A DNA stretch of 64,000 bases, from NCBI GenBank assembly GCA_039029355.1, contig JBCCGI010000011.1, positions 62,001 to 126,000 on the forward strand, in the 5' to 3' direction. The stretch is from JBCCGI01 sp039029355 (GTDB lineage: Bacteria > Planctomycetota > UBA1135 > GCA-002686595). Shown here piece after piece: positions 53,555 to 62,049 of this stretch. The translations under genes were made by a program, and so were the position numbers. A model generated the notes under the pieces. The model saw nothing but the letters and a program-made list of their open reading frames with translations. It was not told the DNA's origin and ran no database searches. Each line of letters begins with the position of its first letter. Positions within the stretch are counted from its first letter, which is position 1.

Positions 53555-56482
53555 CTACTGGACCTTCTTCCAGAGCCACAGGAAGCGCTCTCGGATCTCG
53601 TCGTTCTCGAGGTCCTGGAGCTCGTTCCCGAGCTCGGTGCGGAGCGTCTGAATCTGGCTCCGGGCCGAACCCATCTTCTCGCTGTCGACCAGGCCCCACT
53701 GGTAGTAGGCGAACGCCGTCTCGAACTTGCGCTCGTACCAGGGGTCCTCCCACTTGGACTCGCGCTCGACCGCCTTGGTGAGCTGAACCCAATACTTGCA
53801 GGCCTTGGAGAGGTTCTCGGCGCCGCCCACGCCCGGCACGGGCGTGATCGTCTTGCCTTCCTGGAGCACCCAGCCCGCGATCGAGTGGCAGTACGCCATC
53901 ACGACGCGGGAGGACGGCTTGCGCGGATCCTCGTCGTCGTCGGGGTCGGGGACCAGGGGAGAGAGCAGGTCGAAGGCGTCCTGCGCGCGCTTCTGCGCGA
54001 GCAGCACCTCGCCGAGGTCGGGCTTCACGTGCTTCTCGATGACCTCGGTCTGGGCGGCATCGTCGCCGAAGCGCTCGAGGATCGCGTTCAGCACGCGCTC
54101 GGCCTCGGTGTGGTTTTCGACGTCGATCCAGAGCGAAGACTCGACGCGCAGGTTCGGGAAGCTGGGCGAGCCGGCCAGGCTGTTGCCGAGCCGCATGAAG
54201 GTCGCCATGTCCTGGGCGATCGTGCCGGCGGTCTCGGTGTCGCCTGCCTCTTCGGCCGCTTTGCGGTCGACCGCGAGCACCTTGTAGACCTTGTAGGCGC
54301 CCGACCCGGTGAACTTGTTCGTCGGGAACAGCTCGACCATCTTGGCGTGGGTCGTCTTGACCGCGTCCACGTCCTTCTTGGCGAGCTGCGACATCATCAC
54401 CATGTACAGCGCGTTGGGGGCGTAGGAGGTCTGGTCGGGGTACTCGTCGTGGTAGTTCCCGAGGCGCGCGACGACTTCGTCGTACGAGCCCTGGCCCTTG
54501 TTCGCGCGCTCATAGGCGATCGAGCCAAGGTAGTAGTGCGACATCGCCATCGCCTCGCGGCGCGTCGCCACCGCCTTGGGCGTGGTGACCTGGTTCTTGG
54601 CGTCGGAGACGTACGGACCGACGTAGTTCTGGAACTCCTTCTCGGCCGCGTCGTTGTCCTTGAGCTTCTTGAGGCACAGCGCGGCGTAGGCGAGCGACTT
54701 CTCGTAGATGTCGGCGCCCTTCTGCACTTCGAGGAACTTGTCGCGCGCGGACGGGTAGTCGTCCTGGTCGTAGATCCGCTTCGCCTGGCGGAAGACGATG
54801 TCGTCGGTGTCCTTGGAGATCTGAGTCATCAGGTTCTCCGCGTCCCGCCGCATCGTGTCGAACTCGGCGACGCCGGACGCCTTCGAGCGCAGTTCGCCCG
54901 CGGTGCCGTAGTAGCCCTTGGCGTTCTTCTCGTCGAACTCCGGGTCGCCGCGGTAGGTGGTCGCGCCTTCCTTGTAGGCGAGGGCGGCCTCCAGCGCGCG
55001 GTCCTGCTTCCGCAGGCTCTCGCCGATGTGGTAGAGCACCTTCGCGCCGTACTCGAGCCGGACCGCTTGGTCCTGGCCGTCGAGCGAGCGCATCACGCGG
55101 CGGAACGACTCCAGCGCCGTCGGGTAGTTCTTGTTGTAGTACTCGCCCAGCGCGGCCTCGTAGAGGACGTCGGGGGAGACCTGCACGCCCGGCCGGCCGA
55201 TCACGTCGGAGATCAGCTTCTGCGCGCGGATCTGGAGCGTGTTGCCCTTGTTCTCATTGTTGACCGTCTGCGCGATGGAGAGGGCCAGGTCGATCGACGC
55301 TCGGCGGTCGCGCTTGGCGACGCCGGCGGAGTCCATGTCCTCGGCGGTCTCGAACCAGCGCAGGCTGCCGGCGGAGGTGCTGCCGCCGATGAAGCCGCCG
55401 GTGTCCAGCAGCGTGCGCGCCACGGCCAGCAGCGAGAGGTGCCCCGAGGGGCTCAGGTTGAAACCCTCGCGCTTCCAGCTGTTGTAGAAGTGCAGCGCCC
55501 ACTTCGACGCGTCCTCGGGGTAGCCGGCGTTGCTGTAGGCCTCGACGACCGGGCCGGTGCCGCGCTCGACGAAGGTCCAGCGCTTGGCCTTCTCCTCCGC
55601 GGTCAGGTCCTTCCAGCCGCCGTCGTTGCGCACCTTGGCGCTGACCGGGAGGACGGTGTCGACCACGAACTCGCCGAACGCGGCGGCGTCGTCGTGGCGG
55701 TTCTGCGAGGCGTACACCCCGGCCAGCTCGAGGTAGGCGAAGAGCCCCTGCGGGGTCTTCTCGCCCATCTTGCCCGCCAGATCCTCCAGCGCGCTTTCCG
55801 CCTGGCTGAAGAAGAACGCGCCCTCGTCGGAGACGCGTCCCATCGTGTGGTACATCTGCCCGCGGTTGAACATCACCCGCGACCACTCCAGCTTTTCGGC
55901 CAGCGTCCACTCGTTGCTCTTCAGCGCCTCGGCGAGCTCGCTCGTCCGCTTCAGCGCCTCTTCGAGCAGCTCGGTGGTCTTCGCGCGGAGGGTGTCGGCC
56001 TCCTCGCCGATCGCCTCCTGGTAGCGCTTCTCGAGGTTGCGCGAGTAGAGGTTGGAGACATCGACGTATCCCCGCTCGGCCTGCGGCAGGTAGTCGGAGA
56101 CCGGGTTCTTGTCGATGTAGCCCCGGAACGCCTCGACGGCCTTTGCGTAGAGCTCATCCCGGACGTCGGGGTTGGCCTCGCGCTTGGCGCCCTCGGCGTA
56201 GATCTCGCACTTGACGAGACCCAGCTCCTCGGCGACGTCCTTGCCCAGGCCGCCGCTGCCCTCGATGTCGAGAATGACTTCCTCGGCCAGGTCGACGTAC
56301 TGCCACTCCGCCGCCAGGCCGCGGGCGAAGCTGATGTCGGACTTGAGCTCGGCCTCGGAACGCTGGGCGGAGGCGACCGCGGCCAACAGGGCCAGCGCGG
56401 AGGCTGCCCGGACCGCTTGGACGCCAAGGGACGTGGACGACGGCTTGCGTTCGTGCTGCATGGCAGGGAGGGAAGTGGTCAT
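53555..56482 (-). CDS. Large exported TPR-repeat protein of the motor cluster
   Basis: A 975-residue exported protein, almost entirely helical repeats. An N-terminal hydrophobic signal lies near 25-39 (AASALALLAAVASAQ); an in-frame ATG at 56461 would give a shorter leader. Repeats are seen throughout, for example AFRGYIDKNPVSDYLPQAER, LYEAALGEYYNKNYPTALES and KFLEVQKGADIYEKSLAYAA. It has no enzyme motif. It lies upstream of the shorter TPR gene and downstream of secretin copy B on the same strand. Its size and repeat content suit a periplasmic scaffold bridging an inner-membrane motor and outer-membrane parts; this is inference. Confidence 0.88.
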   Translation of the reverse strand: MTTSLPAMQHERKPSSTSLGVQAVRAASALALLAAVASAQRSEAELKSDISFARGLAAEWQYVDLAEEVILDIEGSGGLGKDVAEELGLVKCEIYAEGAKREANPDVRDELYAKAVEAFRGYIDKNPVSDYLPQAERGYVDVSNLYSRNLEKRYQEAIGEEADTLRAKTTELLEEALKRTSELAEALKSNEWTLAEKLEWSRVMFNRGQMYHTMGRVSDEGAFFFSQAESALEDLAGKMGEKTPQGLFAYLELAGVYASQNRHDDAAAFGEFVVDTVLPVSAKVRNDGGWKDLTAEEKAKRWTFVERGTGPVVEAYSNAGYPEDASKWALHFYNSWKREGFNLSPSGHLSLLAVARTLLDTGGFIGGSTSAGSLRWFETAEDMDSAGVAKRDRRASIDLALSIAQTVNNENKGNTLQIRAQKLISDVIGRPGVQVSPDVLYEAALGEYYNKNYPTALESFRRVMRSLDGQDQAVRLEYGAKVLYHIGESLRKQDRALEAALAYKEGATTYRGDPEFDEKNAKGYYGTAGELRSKASGVAEFDTMRRDAENLMTQISKDTDDIVFRQAKRIYDQDDYPSARDKFLEVQKGADIYEKSLAYAALCLKKLKDNDAAEKEFQNYVGPYVSDAKNQVTTPKAVATRREAMAMSHYYLGSIAYERANKGQGSYDEVVARLGNYHDEYPDQTSYAPNALYMVMMSQLAKKDVDAVKTTHAKMVELFPTNKFTGSGAYKVYKVLAVDRKAAEEAGDTETAGTIAQDMATFMRLGNSLAGSPSFPNLRVESSLWIDVENHTEAERVLNAILERFGDDAAQTEVIEKHVKPDLGEVLLAQKRAQDAFDLLSPLVPDPDDDEDPRKPSSRVVMAYCHSIAGWVLQEGKTITPVPGVGGAENLSKACKYWVQLTKAVERESKWEDPWYERKFETAFAYYQWGLVDSEKMGSARSQIQTLRTELGNELQDLENDEIRERFLWLWKKVQ

Positions 56483-56645
56483 CGAGTTGTGGATCCGTAG
56501 CTCGCGTGGGGGGAGCCCCTCGGGGACCCGAACCTAAGACCCGGCTTTGGGCTCCCGGTGACGCTTCCAGGCCAGGAATCGTCGACACGAGGACTACCCA
56601 CCGTCCGACGGACGGTTTACCAAGCCTCGAAACGGCGCGTTGGAT

Positions 56646-56677
56646 CCCCCGCGGAGGAAAACGCCTCCCCGCGGGGG
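56646..56677 (-). other. GC-rich hairpin between secretin copy B and the TPR gene
   Basis: CCCCCGCGG (56646-56654) pairs with CCGCGGGGG (56669-56677), with AGG/CCT pairing inside. It lies 17 bases after the stop of secretin copy B. No T-run, so it may weaken rather than end transcription into the TPR gene. The rest of the 211-base gap shows nothing else I can name. Confidence 0.45.
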
Positions 56678-56693
56678 TGAGTGTGGCCTAGGC

Positions 56694-59342
56694 CTAGCGG
56701 GGGGCCGGGCCCGCGTCCTCAAGACCGAGCTGGGCGGCGGTCGGCTCGTGCTCCTCGGGGATCACGATGTTCGCCTTCAGCAGGATCAGGAGCTTGCGGT
56801 TCGAGACGAAGTTGCCCTTGCGCTCGAAGAAGAACGAGACCAGCGGGATCTTGTTCAGGATCGGGACACCGGAGCGAAGATCCTGCGACTCGCGGATCTT
56901 GAACCCGCCGAGGAGGACCGTGCCGCCGTCGGGCATGGGCACCGAGGTCCGCGCGCGCGACACCTCCAGCTCGGGGAGCTGGATCGTGACGCCGTTGCCC
57001 GCGTTGCCCAGGGTCGTGGTGATCTCGTCGATCGGCCGCTTGAGCTCGGCCACGGTGGGGCGGAGCTCCAGGGTGATGTAGCGGCGGTCGGCGGAGACGA
57101 CGGGCCGCACGTCGAGGATGACGCCGTCTTCGACGACGTTGATGACCGGGTCGGCGATCGAGGCCGCCTGGGCGATCTCGACGTCGTAGTCCTGCACGTA
57201 GGCGACCTGGTTCAGCACGGTCAGGTTCGAGCGCGCCGTGTTGAAGACCAGCAGGCGCGGGGCGGTCACGAGCTCGACGCGCTCGGACTTGGCGACCGCG
57301 CGCAGCACCATCTCGAGCTGCAGGTCGTTCAGGTAGGTCCACTGGAACGAAAGGCCGCCGGAACCGACCAGCACGTCCTCGTCACCGAGGTCGGTGTCGT
57401 ACAGGTTCTCGATGCGCGCCTTGAGGTCGCCGTCTTCGCCCTCGTCGAGGAACGCGCCCAGGTCGGTGTCCTGACCGATCTCGGAGCCGAGATCCTGCTG
57501 CGCGGTCGCGTCGCCGAAGTCGTCGAAGAAGTCGTTCGTGCCGAGGCCCGGCGAGCCGAGGCCGCGGAAGTCGACGCCGATGTCTTCGAGGAAGTTGTCC
57601 TCGACCTTCAGGAAGCGCGCCTGCACGTCGACCATGATGCCGGTCGCCTCGCGGAGGTCTTCCAGCAGCGACTTGATCTGCGTCTGCACCTCGGGCGTCT
57701 GGTAGACGACCAGCGTACCGTTGGTGATGCGGAGGCTGTTGCTCGGGTCGAGGTCCCAGGACTCCGGCGCGACGTTCTCGCGGATGAGCGTGTCGAGCGA
57801 GTCTTCGGTGACGACGAGCGCCTCGCGCTCCTCGAACTCCTCGTCGAACGGCTCGAGGCCGCCCGAGGGCTCGACGTTGATCTCGCGGCCGGGGAAGTCG
57901 CGCACCGGGTGGATCAGGTCGCGGACCTCGTACATGGCGAGGACCTGGCCGCCGATCATCTCTTCCTTGGTGACGAACTTGACGACGCCGTCCTCGATCT
58001 TCCAACCGAGGTTGTCGGACGCCGAGGTGTCGACGATCAGGTCGAGCACCTTACGCACGCTGCGGTCGGTGGGGATGTTGAGCGTGACGGCGGTCTCCTC
58101 TTCGTCCAGCTCGTCGCGGACGGCGGGGGAGATCAGGAAGTTCACGCCGGTGACGCGTTGGAGGTAGGTCGCGACCTCTTCCAGCGGGGCGCCTTCGTCG
58201 TCGATGCCGAAGCGCGGACGGATCGGCACGGTCTCGAGCCGCTCGGCGATCGCGTCGCGGTCCTGGTCCGTGGCGCCACCCGAGCGGTCGAACTCCAGCG
58301 GCGTGCGCTGCGAGACCTCACGCCAACGCTCGAGGTCGTCGAACAGGATCGTCTCGCGCGGCTGCGGGATCGCGCTGGCTTCGATGTCCTCGAAGGTGCG
58401 GATCCAGTTCTCGCGCAGCAGGCGGCGGTTCTCCGTGTCCTTCTGCTGGTGGCGCGCGGCGGAGGCGATATCGCGCAGCTCCATCGCGAACTCGTTGCCG
58501 GCGTCCCACAGCAGGATCTGCTTCGCCAGGCTCTCGGCCGTGCTGTAGTCCTCACGCTTGAAGGCCGAGTTCGCCTCGGCGTACAGCGTCGTGAGCTTGT
58601 TGATGCGGTAGTCGCGCTGCTGCGCCTCGCGCTCGGCGGCCGCGCGCTCGGCCTCCTGCATGGCCTGCATCTCGGCCTCGCGCGCCGCGTCCTCGGCGGC
58701 GGTCGCGGCCGACTCCAGCTTGTTCGCGACGACCTGCTCGTCGAGCGAGTCGGTGGCGATCAGCGGGTGGAAGCGCAGGATCGTCTCGGCGCGGCGGTAG
58801 GCTTCGAGCGCCTCGTCGTGCCGGCCCAGGCGCATGAAGTTGTCGCCGTCGGCCAGGAACTGCTCGACCTCCATGCGCGCCTGCGCGCGCCGGACGGTCT
58901 CCATCGCGACCGCGTCGTCGAAGAACTCCGATGCCTGGGCAAAGCCGTCGCCCATCAGCGACTCGACCTTGCGGAGACCGGCGCGGGCCTCCTCGTTCGA
59001 GGGCATCACCTCGAGCGCCTGGGCAAACGAGTGCAGCGCCGACTCGAAGTCCGCGCGGTCCAGGTGCTCGTTGCCATCTGCGATGTAGCGCTCGGCCAGG
59101 TACTGCTGGCGCTGGCGCAGGCGCTCGATCTGATCGACCTGGTCCTGGAGGTCCTGGCTCTTCGGCTCGACCGGAGTGGACGCCAGGATGGGGCTTGCCT
59201 CGTCGACTTGGAGCGGAGCGGCCGGGGTGAGCTCCCCGGAGGCATCGGCGCCGTCCGTTTGCGCCGGGGACGTGTCCGTAGAGCGGCACGAAGCGGCGGC
59301 AAGACAGGCGAGTCCCGGAACGATAAGAGAGCGGAAGCGCAT
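56694..59342 (-). CDS. Secretin-domain lipoprotein with TPR region (copy B)
   Basis: An 882-residue lipoprotein. MRFRSLIVPGLACLAAASC puts the lipobox Cys at 19. TPR-like repeats (about 80-200; SFAQALEVMPSNEEARAGLR) are followed by a coiled coil (ARAEREAQ-type, about 215-245), a further helical part, an STN/N0-like domain near 385-440 (GVNFLISPAVRDELDEEETA), secretin N-domains, and the secretin core with VPMPDGGTVLLGGFKIRESQ near 800 and ending PLVSFFFERKGNFVSN. Architecture and length match copy A almost domain for domain. First gene of the minus-strand motor region, with 450 bases of non-coding DNA upstream. Homo- or hetero-oligomeric rings of the two copies are possible. Confidence 0.86.
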   Translation of the reverse strand: MRFRSLIVPGLACLAAASCRSTDTSPAQTDGADASGELTPAAPLQVDEASPILASTPVEPKSQDLQDQVDQIERLRQRQQYLAERYIADGNEHLDRADFESALHSFAQALEVMPSNEEARAGLRKVESLMGDGFAQASEFFDDAVAMETVRRAQARMEVEQFLADGDNFMRLGRHDEALEAYRRAETILRFHPLIATDSLDEQVVANKLESAATAAEDAAREAEMQAMQEAERAAAEREAQQRDYRINKLTTLYAEANSAFKREDYSTAESLAKQILLWDAGNEFAMELRDIASAARHQQKDTENRRLLRENWIRTFEDIEASAIPQPRETILFDDLERWREVSQRTPLEFDRSGGATDQDRDAIAERLETVPIRPRFGIDDEGAPLEEVATYLQRVTGVNFLISPAVRDELDEEETAVTLNIPTDRSVRKVLDLIVDTSASDNLGWKIEDGVVKFVTKEEMIGGQVLAMYEVRDLIHPVRDFPGREINVEPSGGLEPFDEEFEEREALVVTEDSLDTLIRENVAPESWDLDPSNSLRITNGTLVVYQTPEVQTQIKSLLEDLREATGIMVDVQARFLKVEDNFLEDIGVDFRGLGSPGLGTNDFFDDFGDATAQQDLGSEIGQDTDLGAFLDEGEDGDLKARIENLYDTDLGDEDVLVGSGGLSFQWTYLNDLQLEMVLRAVAKSERVELVTAPRLLVFNTARSNLTVLNQVAYVQDYDVEIAQAASIADPVINVVEDGVILDVRPVVSADRRYITLELRPTVAELKRPIDEITTTLGNAGNGVTIQLPELEVSRARTSVPMPDGGTVLLGGFKIRESQDLRSGVPILNKIPLVSFFFERKGNFVSNRKLLILLKANIVIPEEHEPTAAQLGLEDAGPAPR

Positions 59343-59792
59343 GGGCTGGAATCGGATGGGGGCCGGAAGGTCGATCGACTTCGTGGCGGAACGAGGACGT
59401 GGTCCGGCGTCGCTTCCGTCGCGGGCCGGGCGCGCCGGCCGAAGCGTGCGGCCCTCCTGCGCGAGGAGAGCTCGGACCAGAGTGTGCGGGAAAAGAGCGG
59501 GGGGAGGGGGTCGGAACGCCTCGGGGGACCGGCCGCGCCGGTCCCAAACGTGGGCCGGGAGGATAGCGGGGCCCCCCACGGGGGTCAACTCGCCGGCATC
59601 CTACCGCGGGGTCCTGACGCGGTTACGGCGCCGCCCGAGGGAACCTCGGCCGGTTTGGCCCGTTCCCGTCACGGGCCGACGCGCCGTTGCGGCCCAGCGG
59701 GCCCGCCTCGGGCGCCTCTCGGCGCCTGCCGGCACCCTACGAACACCGGCGTCCTCGACGACCCCCCGCAGGGTCGCCTCCGGGCCGGAGGG
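59343..59792. other. Intergenic region upstream of the secretin/motor cluster
   Basis: This 450-base gap separates the start of secretin copy B from the end of the uracil-DNA glycosylase gene, both on the minus strand. It should hold the main promoter of the cluster; I see none of consensus type. A perfect seven-pair hairpin (GGCCCGT/ACGGGCC, near 59657-59677) lies inside. Next to the glycosylase stop are two small perfect hairpins at 59777-59791 and 59759-59776, which probably end that transcript. No ORF is supported. Confidence 0.55.
59759..59791 (-). terminator. Two tandem hairpins after the uracil-DNA glycosylase gene
   Basis: CCTCCG/CGGAGG (59777-59791, three-base loop) begins one base after the stop codon, followed directly by CGACCC/GGGTCG (59759-59776, six-base loop). 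Both are perfect six-pair stems. No T-run follows, so Rho may be needed. Confidence 0.4.
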
Positions 59793-60677
59793 CTAGCCCC
59801 GCGCCGGCGGCTGGAGGCCCAGCTCGGCCATGGCGAGCTGGATGTCCTTCCAGCACTCCTTCTTGTCCGCCGGGTTCCGCAGCAGGTACGAGGGGTGGTA
59901 GGTCGGGACGACCTTGCGCCCGTCGTGGTCGTAGACGCGGCCCCGGAGGCGCCCCATCGACGTCTGCATCCTTAATACGTGGTTCGCCGCGTGGCGGCCG
60001 AGCGGTACGAGCACCGCCGGCTGGAGCAGCTCGATCTGGCGGTCGAGCCACGGGGTGCACAGGGCCTTTTCCTCGGGGGTGGGGTCGCGGTTCTCCGGCG
60101 GCCTGCACTTGAGCACGTTGGCGATGTAGACGTCTTCGCGCGCCAGCCCCATGCCCTTGGTGATGATATCGGTCAGCAGCTGACCGGCGTTGCCCACGAA
60201 GGGGACGCCCTGGCGGTCCTCGTGGAAACCGGGCGCCTCGCCGACGAACAGGATGCGAGCCGAGCCGGTGCCGTCGGCGAATACCGTTTGGGTGCGGCTC
60301 TCACACAGCCTGCAGGCCGTGCAGCCGGCGACGGCCTGTCGCAGCTCGTCGAGGTCCGAACAGGCGGGCGCCAGGTTGGCGGGAAGCGCGGGGGCGGGCT
60401 CGGCCGGTGCGGTCGGAGCGCCCGGGGTCGGAGCCGGGTCGACGGCCGCGGAAGCGGCCTTGGGAGCGGATTCGGCCGGAGAAGCTGCAACCGCCGCCGG
60501 AGCCGCCCGGTCCTCCTCGCGTTCCCCTCGGGAGGGCGGGGGCTCGGGATGGTGGGGGGCGCGCGGGGCCTTCGGGGTCACCACCGCCCCCCCAACCCCC
60601 GTCCGCCGCTCGCCCATCGCGCGCCGCCGCCCCACATGCGCCCGCAGCGCCGCCGCCAGCCTCCCGCGTTCGCTCAC
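59793..60677 (-). CDS. udg: Family-4 uracil-DNA glycosylase with disordered N-terminus
   Basis: A 294-residue repair enzyme that removes uracil from DNA. The iron-sulfur Cys residues are visible: CTACRLC near 127-133, then LKCRPPENRDPTPEEKALC, matching the [4Fe-4S] family-4 enzymes of thermophiles and many bacteria. Motif 1 is GEAPGFHEDRQG followed by PFVGNAGQLL, and motif 2 is TYHPSYLLRNP. The first 105 residues are a Pro/Ala-rich disordered tail (EPAPALPANLAP), longer than in typical members (about 200 residues). The GTG start overlaps the mtaB stop by four bases (GTGA), so they are translationally coupled. Confidence 0.94.
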   Translation of the reverse strand: MSERGRLAAALRAHVGRRRAMGERRTGVGGAVVTPKAPRAPHHPEPPPSRGEREEDRAAPAAVAASPAESAPKAASAAVDPAPTPGAPTAPAEPAPALPANLAPACSDLDELRQAVAGCTACRLCESRTQTVFADGTGSARILFVGEAPGFHEDRQGVPFVGNAGQLLTDIITKGMGLAREDVYIANVLKCRPPENRDPTPEEKALCTPWLDRQIELLQPAVLVPLGRHAANHVLRMQTSMGRLRGRVYDHDGRKVVPTYHPSYLLRNPADKKECWKDIQLAMAELGLQPPARG

Positions 60678-62002
60678 CGGGCCTCCTCCGCACAGAGCGG
60701 CCGGCCCACCAGCCGCAGCTCCTCGCCGCGCTCCTCGACCGCGAGCTGCACGTCGACCCAATCCGGCCACGGCCCATCCTCCGGCAGAGCGTCGAGCGCC
60801 ACGTCCACCCGCTGGTACCGGCCGGACAGCCCGCTCGCGCCCTCCAGCACCACCGCGTCCCGTGCGCCCTCCAGCGAGCGCCGGAAGCGCTGCTCCAGCC
60901 CGTGCGCTAGCTCCGACAGCCGTGCGCGCCGCTCGCGTACCGCTTCGGGCGCCACCGGCGCTCCGAGGGCCGCCGGGTTCTCGGCCGCCGTCCCGGGCCG
61001 GGCTGAGAAGGGGAACACGTGCAGCCGCGTGAAGCCGGCCGCCTCCGCGGTGGCGAGCGTCGTCTCGAAGGCCGCGTCATCCTCGCCCGGAAACCCGACC
61101 AGCACGTCCGCCGTGAAGGCGGGCCGGTCGAGCGCGGCACGGATGCGGGCGCAGGCCTCCAGGTACTCGTCCGCCGTGTACCAGCGATTCATGCGACGCA
61201 GCACGCCGTCGTCGCCGGACTGCATCGGCATGTGCAGGTGCGGCGCGATCCGCCGCGGATGGCGCGCCATGGCTTCGAGCACCGCCCCGGTGACCTCGGT
61301 CGCCTCGATCGACGAGAGCCGCAGGCGCCAGTCCACCGGCGCATCGTCCGGCCCGCGGAGCTCGACGGCGGCCAGGCGCTCCAAGAGCCGCCCCAGGTCG
61401 GAGCCAAGGTCGCGCCCCCAGTGCCCGATGTGGATCCCGCACAGCACGATCTCGCGGTGCCCGCTGGCGAGCAGCCGCTCGACCTCGGCCGCCAGCTCGC
61501 CTTCGGGGCGCGAGCGGCTCGGCCCGCGCACCGACGGGATGATGCAGAAGGCACAGGACATGTCGCAGCCGTCCTGGATCTTCAGGAAGCCGCGCGTGTG
61601 GCCGGCAAACTGGGTGATGCCGGCCGGGATGCCCAGCTCCTCGGGGTCGAGGTCGTGCCCCAGCTCGCGCAGGAAGCTCACCGGGCGCTTCGCCTCGCCG
61701 TTGCCGAGCACCCACTCGACGTTGGGGAGCGCGCGCAGGATCTCGGGCTCGGCCTCGGCCAGGCAGCCGGTCATGCAGATGCGCGCCTTGGGGGTCGTGC
61801 GCGCGATCCGGCGCGCGAGCTGGCGGGCCTTGCGGCCGGCCTCGGCGGTCACCGTGCAGGTGTTGACCACGACGAGCTCGGCGTCGTCGTCGGTCTCCCG
61901 CCAGCCGCGGCGCGCGAGGGCCTCGCGCAGCACCTGGGTGTCGTACTGGTTCGCCTTGCACCCGAACGTGACGAAGCGGACCGAGCCCGTGGGGGAGGAC
62001 AT
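60674..62002 (-). CDS. mtaB: tRNA t6A37 methylthiotransferase MtaB
   Basis: A 442-residue radical-SAM methylthiotransferase that converts t6A37 to ms2t6A37 in ANN-decoding tRNAs. The N-terminal UPF0004 domain (1-125) has three cluster Cys: GCKANQYD, NTCTVT and MTGCLAEAEP. The radical-SAM motif is DGCDMSCAFCIIP (CxxxCxxC, about 147-155). A C-terminal TRAM-like region follows from about 370. Three plus three Cys indicate two [4Fe-4S] clusters. MtaB rather than MiaB is inferred from FVTFGCKANQYDT and GCDMSCAFC. Its ATG diverges from a TPR lipoprotein gene 47 bases away. It is coupled to the glycosylase. Confidence 0.94.
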   Translation of the reverse strand: MSSPTGSVRFVTFGCKANQYDTQVLREALARRGWRETDDDAELVVVNTCTVTAEAGRKARQLARRIARTTPKARICMTGCLAEAEPEILRALPNVEWVLGNGEAKRPVSFLRELGHDLDPEELGIPAGITQFAGHTRGFLKIQDGCDMSCAFCIIPSVRGPSRSRPEGELAAEVERLLASGHREIVLCGIHIGHWGRDLGSDLGRLLERLAAVELRGPDDAPVDWRLRLSSIEATEVTGAVLEAMARHPRRIAPHLHMPMQSGDDGVLRRMNRWYTADEYLEACARIRAALDRPAFTADVLVGFPGEDDAAFETTLATAEAAGFTRLHVFPFSARPGTAAENPAALGAPVAPEAVRERRARLSELAHGLEQRFRRSLEGARDAVVLEGASGLSGRYQRVDVALDALPEDGPWPDWVDVQLAVEERGEELRLVGRPLCAEEAR

Positions 62003-62049
62003 GGCGCGTATCCTAGCCCCCGCCGCGTCCTGCGATAAGATCCTCGCCC

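Noticed and set aside
47342..59342. Type II secretion system or type IV pilus locus
   Set aside because: Only secretin-type domains are present; no assembly ATPase, platform protein, prepilin peptidase or pseudopilin was found.
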